This document shows, piece after piece, positions 1 through 9,547 of a DNA stretch of 64,000 nucleotides. The notes beneath the pieces are model-generated. The model was not told where the DNA came from. It searched no databases and saw nothing but the letters and a program-made list of their open reading frames with translations. The position numbers and the translations under genes were made by a program. The stretch's first letter is position 1. Every line of letters starts with the position of its first letter. This stretch comes from Apostichopus japonicus (Eukaryota > Echinodermata > Holothuroidea > Aspidochirotida > Stichopodidae): the NCBI RefSeq assembly GCF_037975245.1, contig NC_092572.1, forward strand, positions 34,073,989 to 34,137,988, given 5' to 3'.

Positions 1-59
1 ATTCATTTGAAACAAATGAAAGCTTCCAGTTGCAGAATTATTTTAATTTGAAGAATTTG

Positions 60-290
60 ACTTTTTACCCCACAACCTCATTAGTATTCATGAGATGAGA
101 CCATGGGCCATCCACCCACCAAACATAACAATGATCCATCATTTACTCGTCGATTTATGGTGTCGAGATATCGCCACATAGACACACAGACTTACACTCC
201 CAATGCCACCCCTACCCCATCCACACACACATACAGGGGTGAATACATAGGTTCCTTGGCTGAATATAAGGAACCAAAAATTAATAGGAG
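60..290 (-). repeat. Decayed dispersed repeat end with hairpin
   Basis: The stretch contains an imperfect CTCATTAGTATTCATGAG palindrome near 78-95 and a hairpin-forming GGTTCCTT...AAGGAACC pair around 249-275. The same two signatures mark the AGGTCA-rich repeats further right (40249-42215, 60400-60860). It is probably a decayed, inverted copy of one of those families. I see no supported gene in the first 715 bases. Confidence 0.35.
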
Positions 291-715
291 GAAAAGCAAC
301 TCTCTATGTTTACACCAATCAGCCTCCCAGGACTGATGTCCTAATACTTATTTTGGGGTAAAACTGAAAACAGTTTCAGATGTGATATCTCCACAATTGT
401 AACAGTTAGTATGTACCAGTAGTTACTGGTTTAAGTTTTCTTCGGATCAATAATTTATTGTGAGGTATTTCAAGTAGTTTTAATGTAAACATTTGTCGTG
501 ACAAGTTTGTAGATTTTTTTTAATTTGGTGTATTAAATGTTTCATTAACTGCATCATTGACAGGTGATGAAAGAGCTGGTCCTCTTTGCAATAAATATGT
601 TTAAAGCATCTTATTACTAATGATGCGCAACTAAATTGTAGAAATCTTTACCAAGCTGCTCTTATTTTCTTTTGCATATTATATCCTCATTCGATAGCAT
701 TTTAGAAATGATCAT

Positions 716-1819
716 ATGTTATTGAGCTGTAGAAGAATCTACACAATAATAACAAAGTGTAAAGTTACACTGACACTTAAGAAATTAAATCATTATGGTT
801 GTCGTGGTATTGTCCAAAATTGGCTCTCAAGCTATTTATCAAACCGGAATCAGTATGTTCAAGTTAACAATAAAAAGTCTGGTTTATGTAATGTATTGTG
901 TGGGGTTCCGCAAGGATCAATCCTTGGACCTAAACTTTTCATTTTGTACTTGAATGATATTTGCAATGTTACCAATATATTGAATTTCATTTTTTTTGCA
1001 GATGACACAAACATATTCTGCAGTCATAGTGACATCAAAACATTATGTAATTTGGTCAGTACCGAACTTAAGAAGTTAAGCAGATGGTTTGCCCTTAATA
1101 AATTATCATTGAATGTAAACAAAACAAATTATATGATTTTCTCCAACCATACCACATGTAACAATGTCAACATTACTATAGATGGTTTAGAAATTGACCA
1201 AGTTAACTGTGTCAAGTTTCTTGGTGTGTTCCTTGACTGCAAACTCTCCTGGAAAGATCACATTTCCCATATTTCAAGTAAACTTTCCAAAAGTATTGGT
1301 GCTATTTACAAAGCTAGCCATGTTCTTAATACACATGCTCTGTATTCTTTATATTGTGCTATTTTCCTTCCTTATTTGAATTATTGTGTGGAAGCATGGG
1401 GTAACACTTACAAAACCAATGTACATCCAATATTTTTAAAACAGAAAAAGGTTATTCATATTGTCTGTAAGGCTAAATTTTTGGACCATACTTCCCCACT
1501 ATTTCATAAGTTACGAGCACTTAAGTTTTTTGATCTTATTGATTTCAATACAAGTATTTTCATGTATAAAGCTTTTCATAATAGTCTGCCATCAACTTTG
1601 CAAAGCTATTATGTACTTAGTAACAATAAGAGATTTTATGGCAATTTTTATTTGAATTATGCAAGAACAAAGAAAAAACAATTTTCTATTTCCTTCTCTG
1701 GTGTTAAAATTTGGAATTCATTGGATAAAACCATTAAATCTGCTGTTACATTAAGTTTGTTTAAAAAAAGACTTAAAAACAATTTCCTGACAGCCTATGA
1801 TGATGATTGTTTAAATTAA
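716..1819 (+). pseudogene. 5'-truncated non-LTR retrotransposon reverse transcriptase (CR1/L2/Jockey-like)
   Basis: This open frame of 367 codons encodes the C-terminal part of a LINE reverse transcriptase. Visible RT motifs are GVPQGSILGP at residues 63-72 and the catalytic FADD box at 94-97. A long thumb/C-terminal tail follows, ending in the FKKRLKNNFL-type motif usual for these elements. Recognisable homology starts near residue 21, so the first 50 or so bases are probably flanking DNA and the ATG is accidental. The endonuclease domain and ORF1 are absent, as expected from 5' truncation at target-primed insertion. The frame has no internal stop, so the insertion is not very old. It cannot mobilise itself. 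The exact clade needs a phylogeny. Confidence 0.85.
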
Positions 1820-2151
1820 GTTATACACCTTCTCTTATATGCCACAACATCTGTGTTTTTATTTTTAGTGCTTTCTGTATTTTTTTTTTCTTCCATTTAT
1901 TATTGCCATCACCAATTTACCTTCACTGTATTACATGTATAGACAGATACATAACTGGGGAAAGTATTTATAAGCATTTTGCTTCTTTTTTCTCCATTTC
2001 CATTAAATCTTGATTTATCTATATATATATCCATTCAACGAATGTTGTCTCTATATTGCATTGTGCTTTCTGTGAGCTTAAAAATGTTACGCTCAACATT
2101 CTTGTATTTAATTGATGATGGAAATAAATGATGTCAATGTCAATGTCAATG
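765..2151 (+). mobile_element. Truncated LINE copy including 3' UTR and tail
   Basis: The element runs from the start of recognisable RT sequence (about 765) through a 330-bp 3' UTR to a short simple-repeat tail of about three TCAATG units (2132-2151). LINEs of the CR1/L2 type end in such short tandem units instead of poly(A). No target-site duplication could be assigned, so the 5' boundary is approximate. Confidence 0.7.
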
Positions 2152-5100
2152 ACACTGAGTGTAGTTCTTATTATGGCTAACACAAAGAACAGCAGTAGTT
2201 TCGGGTGGTACCAAGACATTTTGGTACCGTTATTTGTAATGATTAAGAACAGGTAACACTCGATTACCAGTACTTGAAAGATGCCCTATTCACTTATAAG
2301 TCATACATAAACACCAAACATTTTCTTACCATAGTAAAGTATTTTGTACTACACGGATTCACAGATTGTGTTCATGTAGGATTCTCGACAATCATAATTT
2401 TTTTGCCTGCATTTTTACAACCCGTTCGATCTACAACGCACAATATGTAAGCTTTGCATGAGTGCGTCAAACTCAACGAACAAACTATTGTTGCCTACTT
2501 CTAAACCAGATTTATTTAAAGGAATCACAGGCTATAGCCATAAAACTTCTGTTAAATAAACATCGTCATTCCAACAAATAATACAGTACATGTAGAGTTC
2601 AGTTGATTGTATTGTTACTAGTCTTATGGCAGAAAATTCCTATAGCTACAGAATGTATGGAATTGTTTCCATTGTTAGTGTCTACTTCGATCGAACACAT
2701 CAGTGCACAGTTCAAATGCTAGATCTCAGTTTTGTGTGTATATATGCATTACTTAGGCTATATGATACCTCAACATAGCAGTATGGCAACTGGCCTAACA
2801 AAGCAAGATGGACTTCTGATTGGAAATTCAAATTCAAATAACCCGATTACAAATAGCAAAGCAATCTGTCTTAGTAGTCGTGATGTAGCATCACCCACTT
2901 GATCACTGTTATCAATCTACTGCAACCTCCAAATCATTTTCCAACCCTCATCAACTGTGGTAAAAGTCAATAACAAGTTCTATTTGGAGAGGCAGACTGA
3001 ATTGTGCAACCATCTCAACTAGGTAGAGGCCTATGGTATTTATCCAACTTGCCACTCACAACATTACAAGGATTAAGTTTTGGATTTATGTTGACCTGCA
3101 CTAATCATTGACCACTACCATAAGCACTGGGCTATGTCTACCCATGACAAGGAACATACATAGTGTCTGTATATCACTGCATAATAGGTTTCCAATATTT
3201 CCACAAAGTGGCCCTTTCACCTTCCCTGTCGCATTATTGAGAGGTCTTGGTTGCAAACATTCATTGTGTGCATTTGTTGACCTTTAAAAAATACTTGTAA
3301 ATATCAGATAATTATACAACAACCAACACACAGACACAATATTTAAGCAGCAGCATAGAAGAATTAATGTGCTAGTGAAATGTAGTTTTCATCTGCCATG
3401 CTGCATATGAGAGTTGTTTTGCCTAATAGTAATTTACAAACAGTATTAATCTTGCAAAGGTATGTAACGATTACAAATGACTAGTAAATAGTGCATTAAA
3501 ACATACCTTGCTTTTTTTCTCATCAATTGTTAATGCCTGTATGTCCAGGTTTCAAGTCTTCAAAGACTCATGCAGTAGCTGATTACCCTCTGCAAACTCC
3601 TTGACTCTTTAAGCCACTGCAGAAAGGTTGTCATGAAGTAATTAAATATCTTCTCCAGTTATTCTCTCAAACTCTCTCTGTAACTAAAATTAAATTAAAT
3701 AGTTATGAAATTGGTTCATGCAGTATAATGGAACAAGGGGTCCACTCACCAACCAAATCATAAAAAAATATAAAGAAACAACAGCCAAATGCTAAGTAAA
3801 ATAACAAAGTGTTGCATTTGAGATGGGAATAACATTTGAAACCACTCACCCCAAAAAGGGCTCAACAAAATATTGGGCTCAAATGGGCCAAAAATAATTA
3901 CGCCCACATGTACCACCTATTAAACAAAAACTGTATTCCATATTTGGAAACAATTAATTTAAAGTTGTGGAGTTGAAGCAGTTTTAACAATTTGGCCCCT
4001 CCTCAAAACAAATTAGGCGAGAAAAAAGTTTGCCTGGTCCCAAAATATGTGGCCAAAACAAACTGGGTTACACATATATTTGAGCCCCCCCCCCCTTATT
4101 TCATTGAAGCTCTAGATTTGAGTGCAAAAATGGCCCCACAAAAATTGGTCTTCATAATTTGGGGCCTAAACAGTGTGTCCTAAAATGCATTTGAGGTGGA
4201 AATAAAATCTGGGTCCACCATGCCCAAAAATGAGCCCAAAATTTTGGGGGACCCAGATGGTCTCAACGCAGTTAGGCTTACATGTTATTAACCAACAACT
4301 GTAAACCAAGTTTGGTTATAATCCGTCTTGAGATTGCAGTGTTATTACAATGTAATATTTTACATTTGAACCCATTCCTCATTAATATTCATAAGGTCAT
4401 TGCCAAACGCAATAGGGCATACCTTCTCATTTGAATACACCTACACAACAAGTATGACAAATATCCACCACTCCATTGTTGAGTTATGACGGACCAAAGC
4501 AAGTGTCACAGACGTATACACACACACGCCAACCTGACTGCATATGTTCCTTTGCTTCCAGCATGTAACCTAACGGCTTTTCAGGACAGAACTAAAACAT
4601 TATGTTGCAGTGAGTCCTACATCAGTATATTTCTTACCATATATTTCTGCTCAACGCATTTTTAACAGGAAAACAAGTCTCTGTGATTCCTTTTCCTGAA
4701 TGTGCTATCACTCACCTGCGAACACTATAAAATGTCCCAGAGGTACTTACAATATGGTGGCCCTTAGAATGATTCTGATTTTGGCTTTGAATAGCCCAAC
4801 CTATAATGCAACATTTCATATATATTTTTCACCTAACTGACTTTTCATTTCTGCTCCAACCAAGAGTGTATTTTACTCAATGTATAGAAAGTGTCAAATA
4901 CGGTGTTCATACCAGTTGTGATAATGATGGCAGTGTTAAGCAACATATATTATCAACTTATTATTTTTATTATAATTTTATGAGAAGGACCTGACCATTT
5001 TCAAAACAATAACCCCAAATGACCTGTATATGACCTTTGATCTCCCATTTGAAACACCACTTATGGTTCAAAGCACAAAAATCATTGTCCCAAAGCTTAA

Positions 5101-6546
5101 TCAACATTCCAAGTAGAATGAAAAAGAAATTTTGTTAACTCTCATCCCTCAGATGACCTATGCCTACCCCCCCCCCCTCATAAAATACCCTTATATTTAA
5201 CAGAGGGTACAGCAAATTACCTCACGTTCTTCCAGTAAAGCTGGCTAGGAGTTCCTTAACTTCTGTTACAGACATTTCCCCTTCAATATGGTTTTTCTTC
5301 GATGGTGATAAGTCATCAGTCCTTGAAGTTTCTTTTCATTTCTCTTTGTCTTTTTCATCTCTTGCAACTTCCAACTGAAATTAGGAAATCAACTTCTCTT
5401 ATACTGGAGGTAATAAAACTTTATATTTAAGCTCAACGTGTAAAACCTCCAAGTAACTGAAAATTGTAGAACGTCTGACCTCAGTCATGACATTCCTAGA
5501 GACAAACTATATCACAATACTCCACATTGCCATGACTGCGTGAGTTCACTAATACTAAACCAGACACAAATCAGGCGATATTCCGATTCCAAAGGAAATT
5601 CTTCAATTGTTTTGCTAATGTGGCGTGTGAATAAGTATCATGTATATCACTCTCCTAGCTGAAATGCTAAACAAATATAAATACTTGCACACCACCAATA
5701 TATACATTTATAAACAATATGGGCAAAATTATGCTTACGGCTGCAAATATACAGTGCTGATATTTTAATTTGTCTTAATTAATTCATGCTCATCACTCCT
5801 TTTCATGGGACCTTCACTAGAATCAATATGGATTATCCAGTACCCATGATCTACCAATAATGATATAAATCCAACACGTAATAAGATACTAATTCTACCT
5901 CTCGTGAATAATTAATGTGATGATATCAGTTCCTACTGTATATAAACACCCGCGAACTGTGATATATATGCACCAAATACAAGGCAACTCATGCTGACAG
6001 TTGTAAGGATATTGCGATTTTAAGAATTTTACCTGAAGGCCGCTCACTTATTGATATTCATGTTGAATGCACCAAAATCATCAGGGATCGTCTACTGCCC
6101 ATTACCAACATGTATAACGTATGATATCAATGCAACACTTAGTTCTTGAGATATCATGTCCACAAGCTAATGGTACACATACATAATTACACGCATCGAA
6201 ACCAAAAGTTCGTTATTTACCAAGCATGTTCATCAAAGTGTCATGTGACTTAAGTCTCATGATCCTTTATATCACATATAAATAACACCAAGGGCTTGTT
6301 TGAAAGTAATGATAACATATAAAGTAGTGTTTTTGTTGCCGATATATTTGGTCTTACATTCTACAGTTCTATCTTACGAACCTATGTGATGACATTTTCA
6401 CCTCATGGTTCTTTACAAAATAATTTCTTTTCATATAAGGATATCAAGAACAGGACTGGGCCTATTTGTAGTTTTGGCCAAGAAATTACAAAACAGATGT
6501 GAATTTTTTTTGCTAGTTTTAGGGTTAGTAATTTGTAGAATTGAGA
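2152..6546. other. Non-coding stretch, no supported gene
   Basis: Only short scattered open frames without domain signatures occur here. The region holds poly-C tracts (about 4086-4096 and 5165-5175). A decayed repeat at about 4360-4575 shares a CTCATTAATATTCAT palindrome with copies at 78-95 and 60400-60860. I could not identify a promoter or exon. Confidence 0.6.
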
Positions 6547-6854
6547 GGGAACATACAGTAGCTCAGTAATTAGAGCACTTGGGTATGGTGTGGGAGGTAG
6601 TGAGTTTCAATCATGGCTTAGGCGGTAGGCCGTTCTGTGTAATGTTAGCGTACCAACATTATTGAAAGCCTTATGACTGTCTCTTTGCGTATGAGATTTT
6701 TCTTAAGGCCTTCCTCTTTGCTAAGTATTATAATTATTAAATTGTTTTGTATATAATTTCCGTTTTCTCTATTATGCTCTGTTATTCATTGAAAAGTGCT
6801 TTGATATATGCTTTATGTGAAGCACTGTATAATAATGTGTATTAATTACTATTA
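6547..6854 (+). mobile_element. tRNA-derived SINE with LINE-like 3' tail
   Basis: The head resembles a tRNA with RNA polymerase III promoter boxes. Box A is TAGCTCAGTAATTAGAGC at 6559-6576. A degenerate box B, GTTTCAATCA, lies about 45 bases downstream near 6604-6613, which is normal tRNA spacing. A 170-bp unique body follows. The 3' end (about 6796-6854) reads AAAGTGCTTTGA...GCACTGTATAATAATG and resembles the tail of the LINE at 38420-39230. SINEs commonly borrow the tail of the LINE that mobilises them. Box B has decayed and the anticodon arm is not tRNA-like, so this is a SINE and not a tRNA gene. Confidence 0.7.
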
Positions 6855-7157
6855 CATGAATTCCCTTAGTGTTGCTAGCTAAAAGATCATTTAATTTAAT
6901 TTAATTAAGTTTCATCAAATTCTATCATACATACTGAAGGAGTATGTTCGCATGTTTTCCGTCACACCAAATAACCCCCTTAAAAACCTCAATTAAACAC
7001 CCGAGCAAAAGCGTTAATGAGTAAATGGGCAATGGCGGACTAGGTTGATATCTGATAAAATCAGTTAACTCGGGGTATTATTGCTTCAATCTCCCATACC
7101 AATGTGAATAATATTAATTTATGTGACAGAAAATATGTTTGAGGACAAAACAAAATA

Positions 7158-7161
7158 GTAC
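7158..7161. other. Target-site duplication of outer Gypsy (GTAC, left)
   Basis: GTAC immediately precedes the TGTTACGAG start of the outer LTR and recurs at 19277-19280 directly after the 3' LTR. The preceding A also matches, so a 5-bp AGTAC duplication is equally possible. Confidence 0.8.
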
Positions 7162-7351
7162 TGTTACGAGAAAGCAACCTTCTTTTCTCGTGTATACGTA
7201 TTTTCTATCTTGCCTGTTTTACTCTTATAAAATGTTTCTTACTTTAATGTGTAAGCTGGGAGGTCCCTAGTTTGTGTAATTTAAGTATCAGTTTATTGCT
7301 GGCTGAGAGAGTTGGTTCTTGCTTCCGGGGCTTTATGTAAACAGTCCGGTG
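7162..7351 (+). repeat. Outer Gypsy 5' LTR, left part
   Basis: This part aligns with 18919-19108 of the 3' LTR. It is interrupted at 7351 by the nested Gypsy and resumes at 12420. The joint is the nested element's CGGTG duplication. Confidence 0.9.
7347..7351. other. Target-site duplication of nested Gypsy (CGGTG, left)
   Basis: CGGTG lies immediately before the nested LTR start and again at 12415-12419 immediately after the nested 3' LTR. The undisturbed target is seen in the outer 3' LTR, where CGGTG occurs once (about 19104-19108). Confidence 0.95.
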
Positions 7352-7501
7352 TGTAACGATATGAAAGTTTGTATACTTGTATGACACCACTCTGTGGTTG
7401 TCAAGCGAAGCACGAGAACGTAATTAAATTTTGTTAACTTTATCAAGCGTTTATTTGCCTTCTCTGTGTCAGTTTGAGCACAGAACGTGAAGATCACAAC
7501 A
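7352..7501 (+). repeat. Nested Gypsy 5' LTR (150 bp)
   Basis: Begins TGTAACGATATG and ends GATCACAACA. It is identical to 12265-12414 except for one C/T difference near 7463. The LTR is short for Gypsy, and its promoter elements were not resolved by eye. Confidence 0.95.
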
Positions 7502-7519
7502 TGGTGTCAGAAGTGAGTG
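7502..7519 (+). promoter_or_regulatory. Primer-binding site, tRNA-Leu type
   Basis: TGGTGTCAGAAGTGAGTG directly follows the 5' LTR. Its first 14 bases are complementary to the 3' end of metazoan tRNA-Leu(CAA) as I remember it, including the CCA end. It primes minus-strand DNA synthesis. Confidence 0.75.
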
Positions 7520-8050
7520 GTTTAATGACCAAAGTATAGGGTTTTGTTTAACGTCCAAGGTCACAAATTGGCGATCTTGTATGATCAACCTGAGGGTAAT
7601 ATCCGAATCTAGTCTATTTTACGTAAGCGTGTTAGGCTGCCGTAGCATCTAATACAGTTATTGCACGTGTAGACGTTAAAGATAACGTACAGTAGGCCTT
7701 TTGCACGTACAGTATAACATTGGTGATTGCCGTGTTTATGAGCATAGCCTGTGTGGAGACGTTTCCGAGTATTGCGTTGTATTTTGTGTGAACATAAATG
7801 ATCATAGTACTGAAGCAATTTACAGCGGGTATCGTCTAGAAGGGTTGCTAAATAACGTTTTGTGTTGACACCACAGAGTCAAAGTAAAGTCGTCACATTG
7901 AAGTCGACAGTAATAAAAGAGTCATTTTGTGATAGGCCAAACTCCCAAAGTACATAAAAGTAATTGAAAAGAGTTAAGGTCTGTTTTTCAAATTCAATAT
8001 CATTGTTAGATCAGACTTTAGCCGTAGAGTAGCATAATTTTGGGACAAAA

Positions 8051-8986
8051 ATGAGTACTATTACAGTGCCATTACCACAAAACTTGGACCTCAGGGGTAA
8101 TTTGAAGAAGAACTGGGAGCAATTTAGATTGTTGTGGGATAGTTATGTCACTCTGACTGAGTTGGATAAAAAAGATGAGAAAATCCAGGTGGCAACATTT
8201 GTAACTTGTATAGGCCCTGAGGCATTGAAAATCCACAACAATTTGCCATATGAAAATGCTGTAGATCGTACAAAAATTGCAAAAATAATGAGCTTATGGG
8301 AAGCATACTGTATTGGGCAGACAAACGTAATCTTTGAAAGATACAAGTTTAATAACTGCACTCAGGAACCGAATGAATTGTTTGACGAATTTGTTGTGAA
8401 ACTGAGAATTTCTGCATCCTCGTGCGAATATGGCACACTAAAGGATCAAATGATTCGAGATCGTATTGTATGCGGCATAGCTAGTAGAAATACTCAGAAA
8501 AAATTATTGCAAACAGCAGATTTAGATCTCCCAAAATGTATTAACATTTGTAAGGCGGCTGAAGTGGCTGCAGCACAAATAAAAGGTATGAGTGATCAAA
8601 GTACTGAAGTCCATGCTGTCAAGTACAACCCAAAGACAAGATGCCACAAAGGTAAATGGGTTGAAGACTGTAGGTACTGCGGAAGAAGTCATGAGGCAGA
8701 CAAAATGAAATGTCCAGCATATGACCAATCTTGTTCGAAATGTGGAAATATGAATCATTTCGCAGTGAAATGTAAAACCAAATGGAAGTCAAAGAAAAAG
8801 TCAGATTTTCATAAGAGTCATGGGAAATCAGTCAAACAGGTTGACTTGAGTAGTGAAAGTAGTGACGAAAAGGCACAATCTTCGAGTGAATCCGTTCTGT
8901 CTGTAACATTACAGGAAGATGTTAACAATGTTGATATAAACAGTGAGTCCATATGCGTCCAAATTATATGCCACGTTCCAAGTTGA
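8051..8986 (+). CDS. gag: Nested Gypsy Gag
   Basis: This 311-codon frame encodes the structural Gag protein that packages element RNA. The N-terminal 180 residues are an alpha-helical capsid-like region. Two zinc knuckles follow. The first is unusual (C207-x2-C210-x3-H214-x6-C221) and the second is canonical CCHC (C228, C231, H236, C241). A lysine- and serine-rich tail ends at a TGA at 8984-8986. The frame overlaps the protease frame by 44 nt (8943-8986) and lies one position off it. That could be a programmed frameshift site or a small indel. The ATG at 8051 is the first in frame after a 550-bp leader and fits the family. Confidence 0.9.
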   Translation: MSTITVPLPQNLDLRGNLKKNWEQFRLLWDSYVTLTELDKKDEKIQVATFVTCIGPEALKIHNNLPYENAVDRTKIAKIMSLWEAYCIGQTNVIFERYKFNNCTQEPNELFDEFVVKLRISASSCEYGTLKDQMIRDRIVCGIASRNTQKKLLQTADLDLPKCINICKAAEVAAAQIKGMSDQSTEVHAVKYNPKTRCHKGKWVEDCRYCGRSHEADKMKCPAYDQSCSKCGNMNHFAVKCKTKWKSKKKSDFHKSHGKSVKQVDLSSESSDEKAQSSSESVLSVTLQEDVNNVDINSESICVQIICHVPS

Positions 8987-9278
8987 AGGATCACTTGCAA
9001 AGTTTCAAATTGATTCAGGGGCATCATGTAATGTGATACCTGAAAGGTATGTCCCTGAAGGCACTGCGATTAAGGAGTCAGACCACAAAAATCTGAGCAT
9101 GTACAACAATGATCCAATACCAATTGTGGGGACTTGTAAACTGAGGTTGAGAAACATAAAGAATATGAAGAAATATTCTGTGCAGTTTGTTGTTGTGCAA
9201 GGAAACAAGCAAGTGCCACTTCTTGGATCGCGGGCATCACAGCAAATGAAATTGATTAAGTGTTGTATGAAAACATAG
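8943..9278 (+). CDS. pro: Nested Gypsy aspartic protease (frame-disrupted)
   Basis: The frame encodes a retropepsin-like protease with the catalytic DSGA motif and the downstream LLGS-type flap end expected of Gypsy proteases. It begins inside the gag frame without a convincing initiator and so should be made as a Gag-Pol fusion. It ends prematurely at a TAG (9276-9278). The coding sense continues in another frame from about 9260, consistent with loss of a single base near 9258-9261. Confidence 0.8.
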   Translation: MSPYASKLYATFQVEGSLAKFQIDSGASCNVIPERYVPEGTAIKESDHKNLSMYNNDPIPIVGTCKLRLRNIKNMKKYSVQFVVVQGNKQVPLLGSRASQQMKLIKCCMKT

Positions 9279-9547
9279 ATAACAAACCAACTGAAAGTTC
9301 TGAAATTAAAGGGGAAGTAAAGCAAATAGAGAAAACTAACTTACCTCTGAAAAAAGAAAATGTGATAAAAGATTATCATGATGTATTCACAGGCCTAGGG
9401 TGTATGCCAGGTAAAGTACACCTGGAAACTGATCCTGATGTCATGCCAGTTATTATACCACCAAGACGTGTTCCACTATCTATAAAGCTTAAGCTTAAAG
9501 AGGAGCTGAAACGATTGGAAAAAATTGCATGTGATAGAGAAGGTTGA
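9260..9547 (+). pseudogene. Protease-RT linker segment in shifted frame
   Basis: This segment links the protease to RT and contains the conserved YHDVFTGLGCMPG-like and IPPRRVP-like stretches that precede Gypsy RT. It is open only in a frame different from both flanking segments. The left shift (about 9260) looks like a 1-base loss and the right one (about 9523) like a 1-base gain, so the net frame is restored. Assembly or long-read error is a serious alternative to true mutation. Confidence 0.8.

Noticed and set aside
6547-6620. Genuine tRNA gene
   Set aside because: Box B is degenerate, anticodon and acceptor stems do not pair convincingly, and a SINE body and tail follow.
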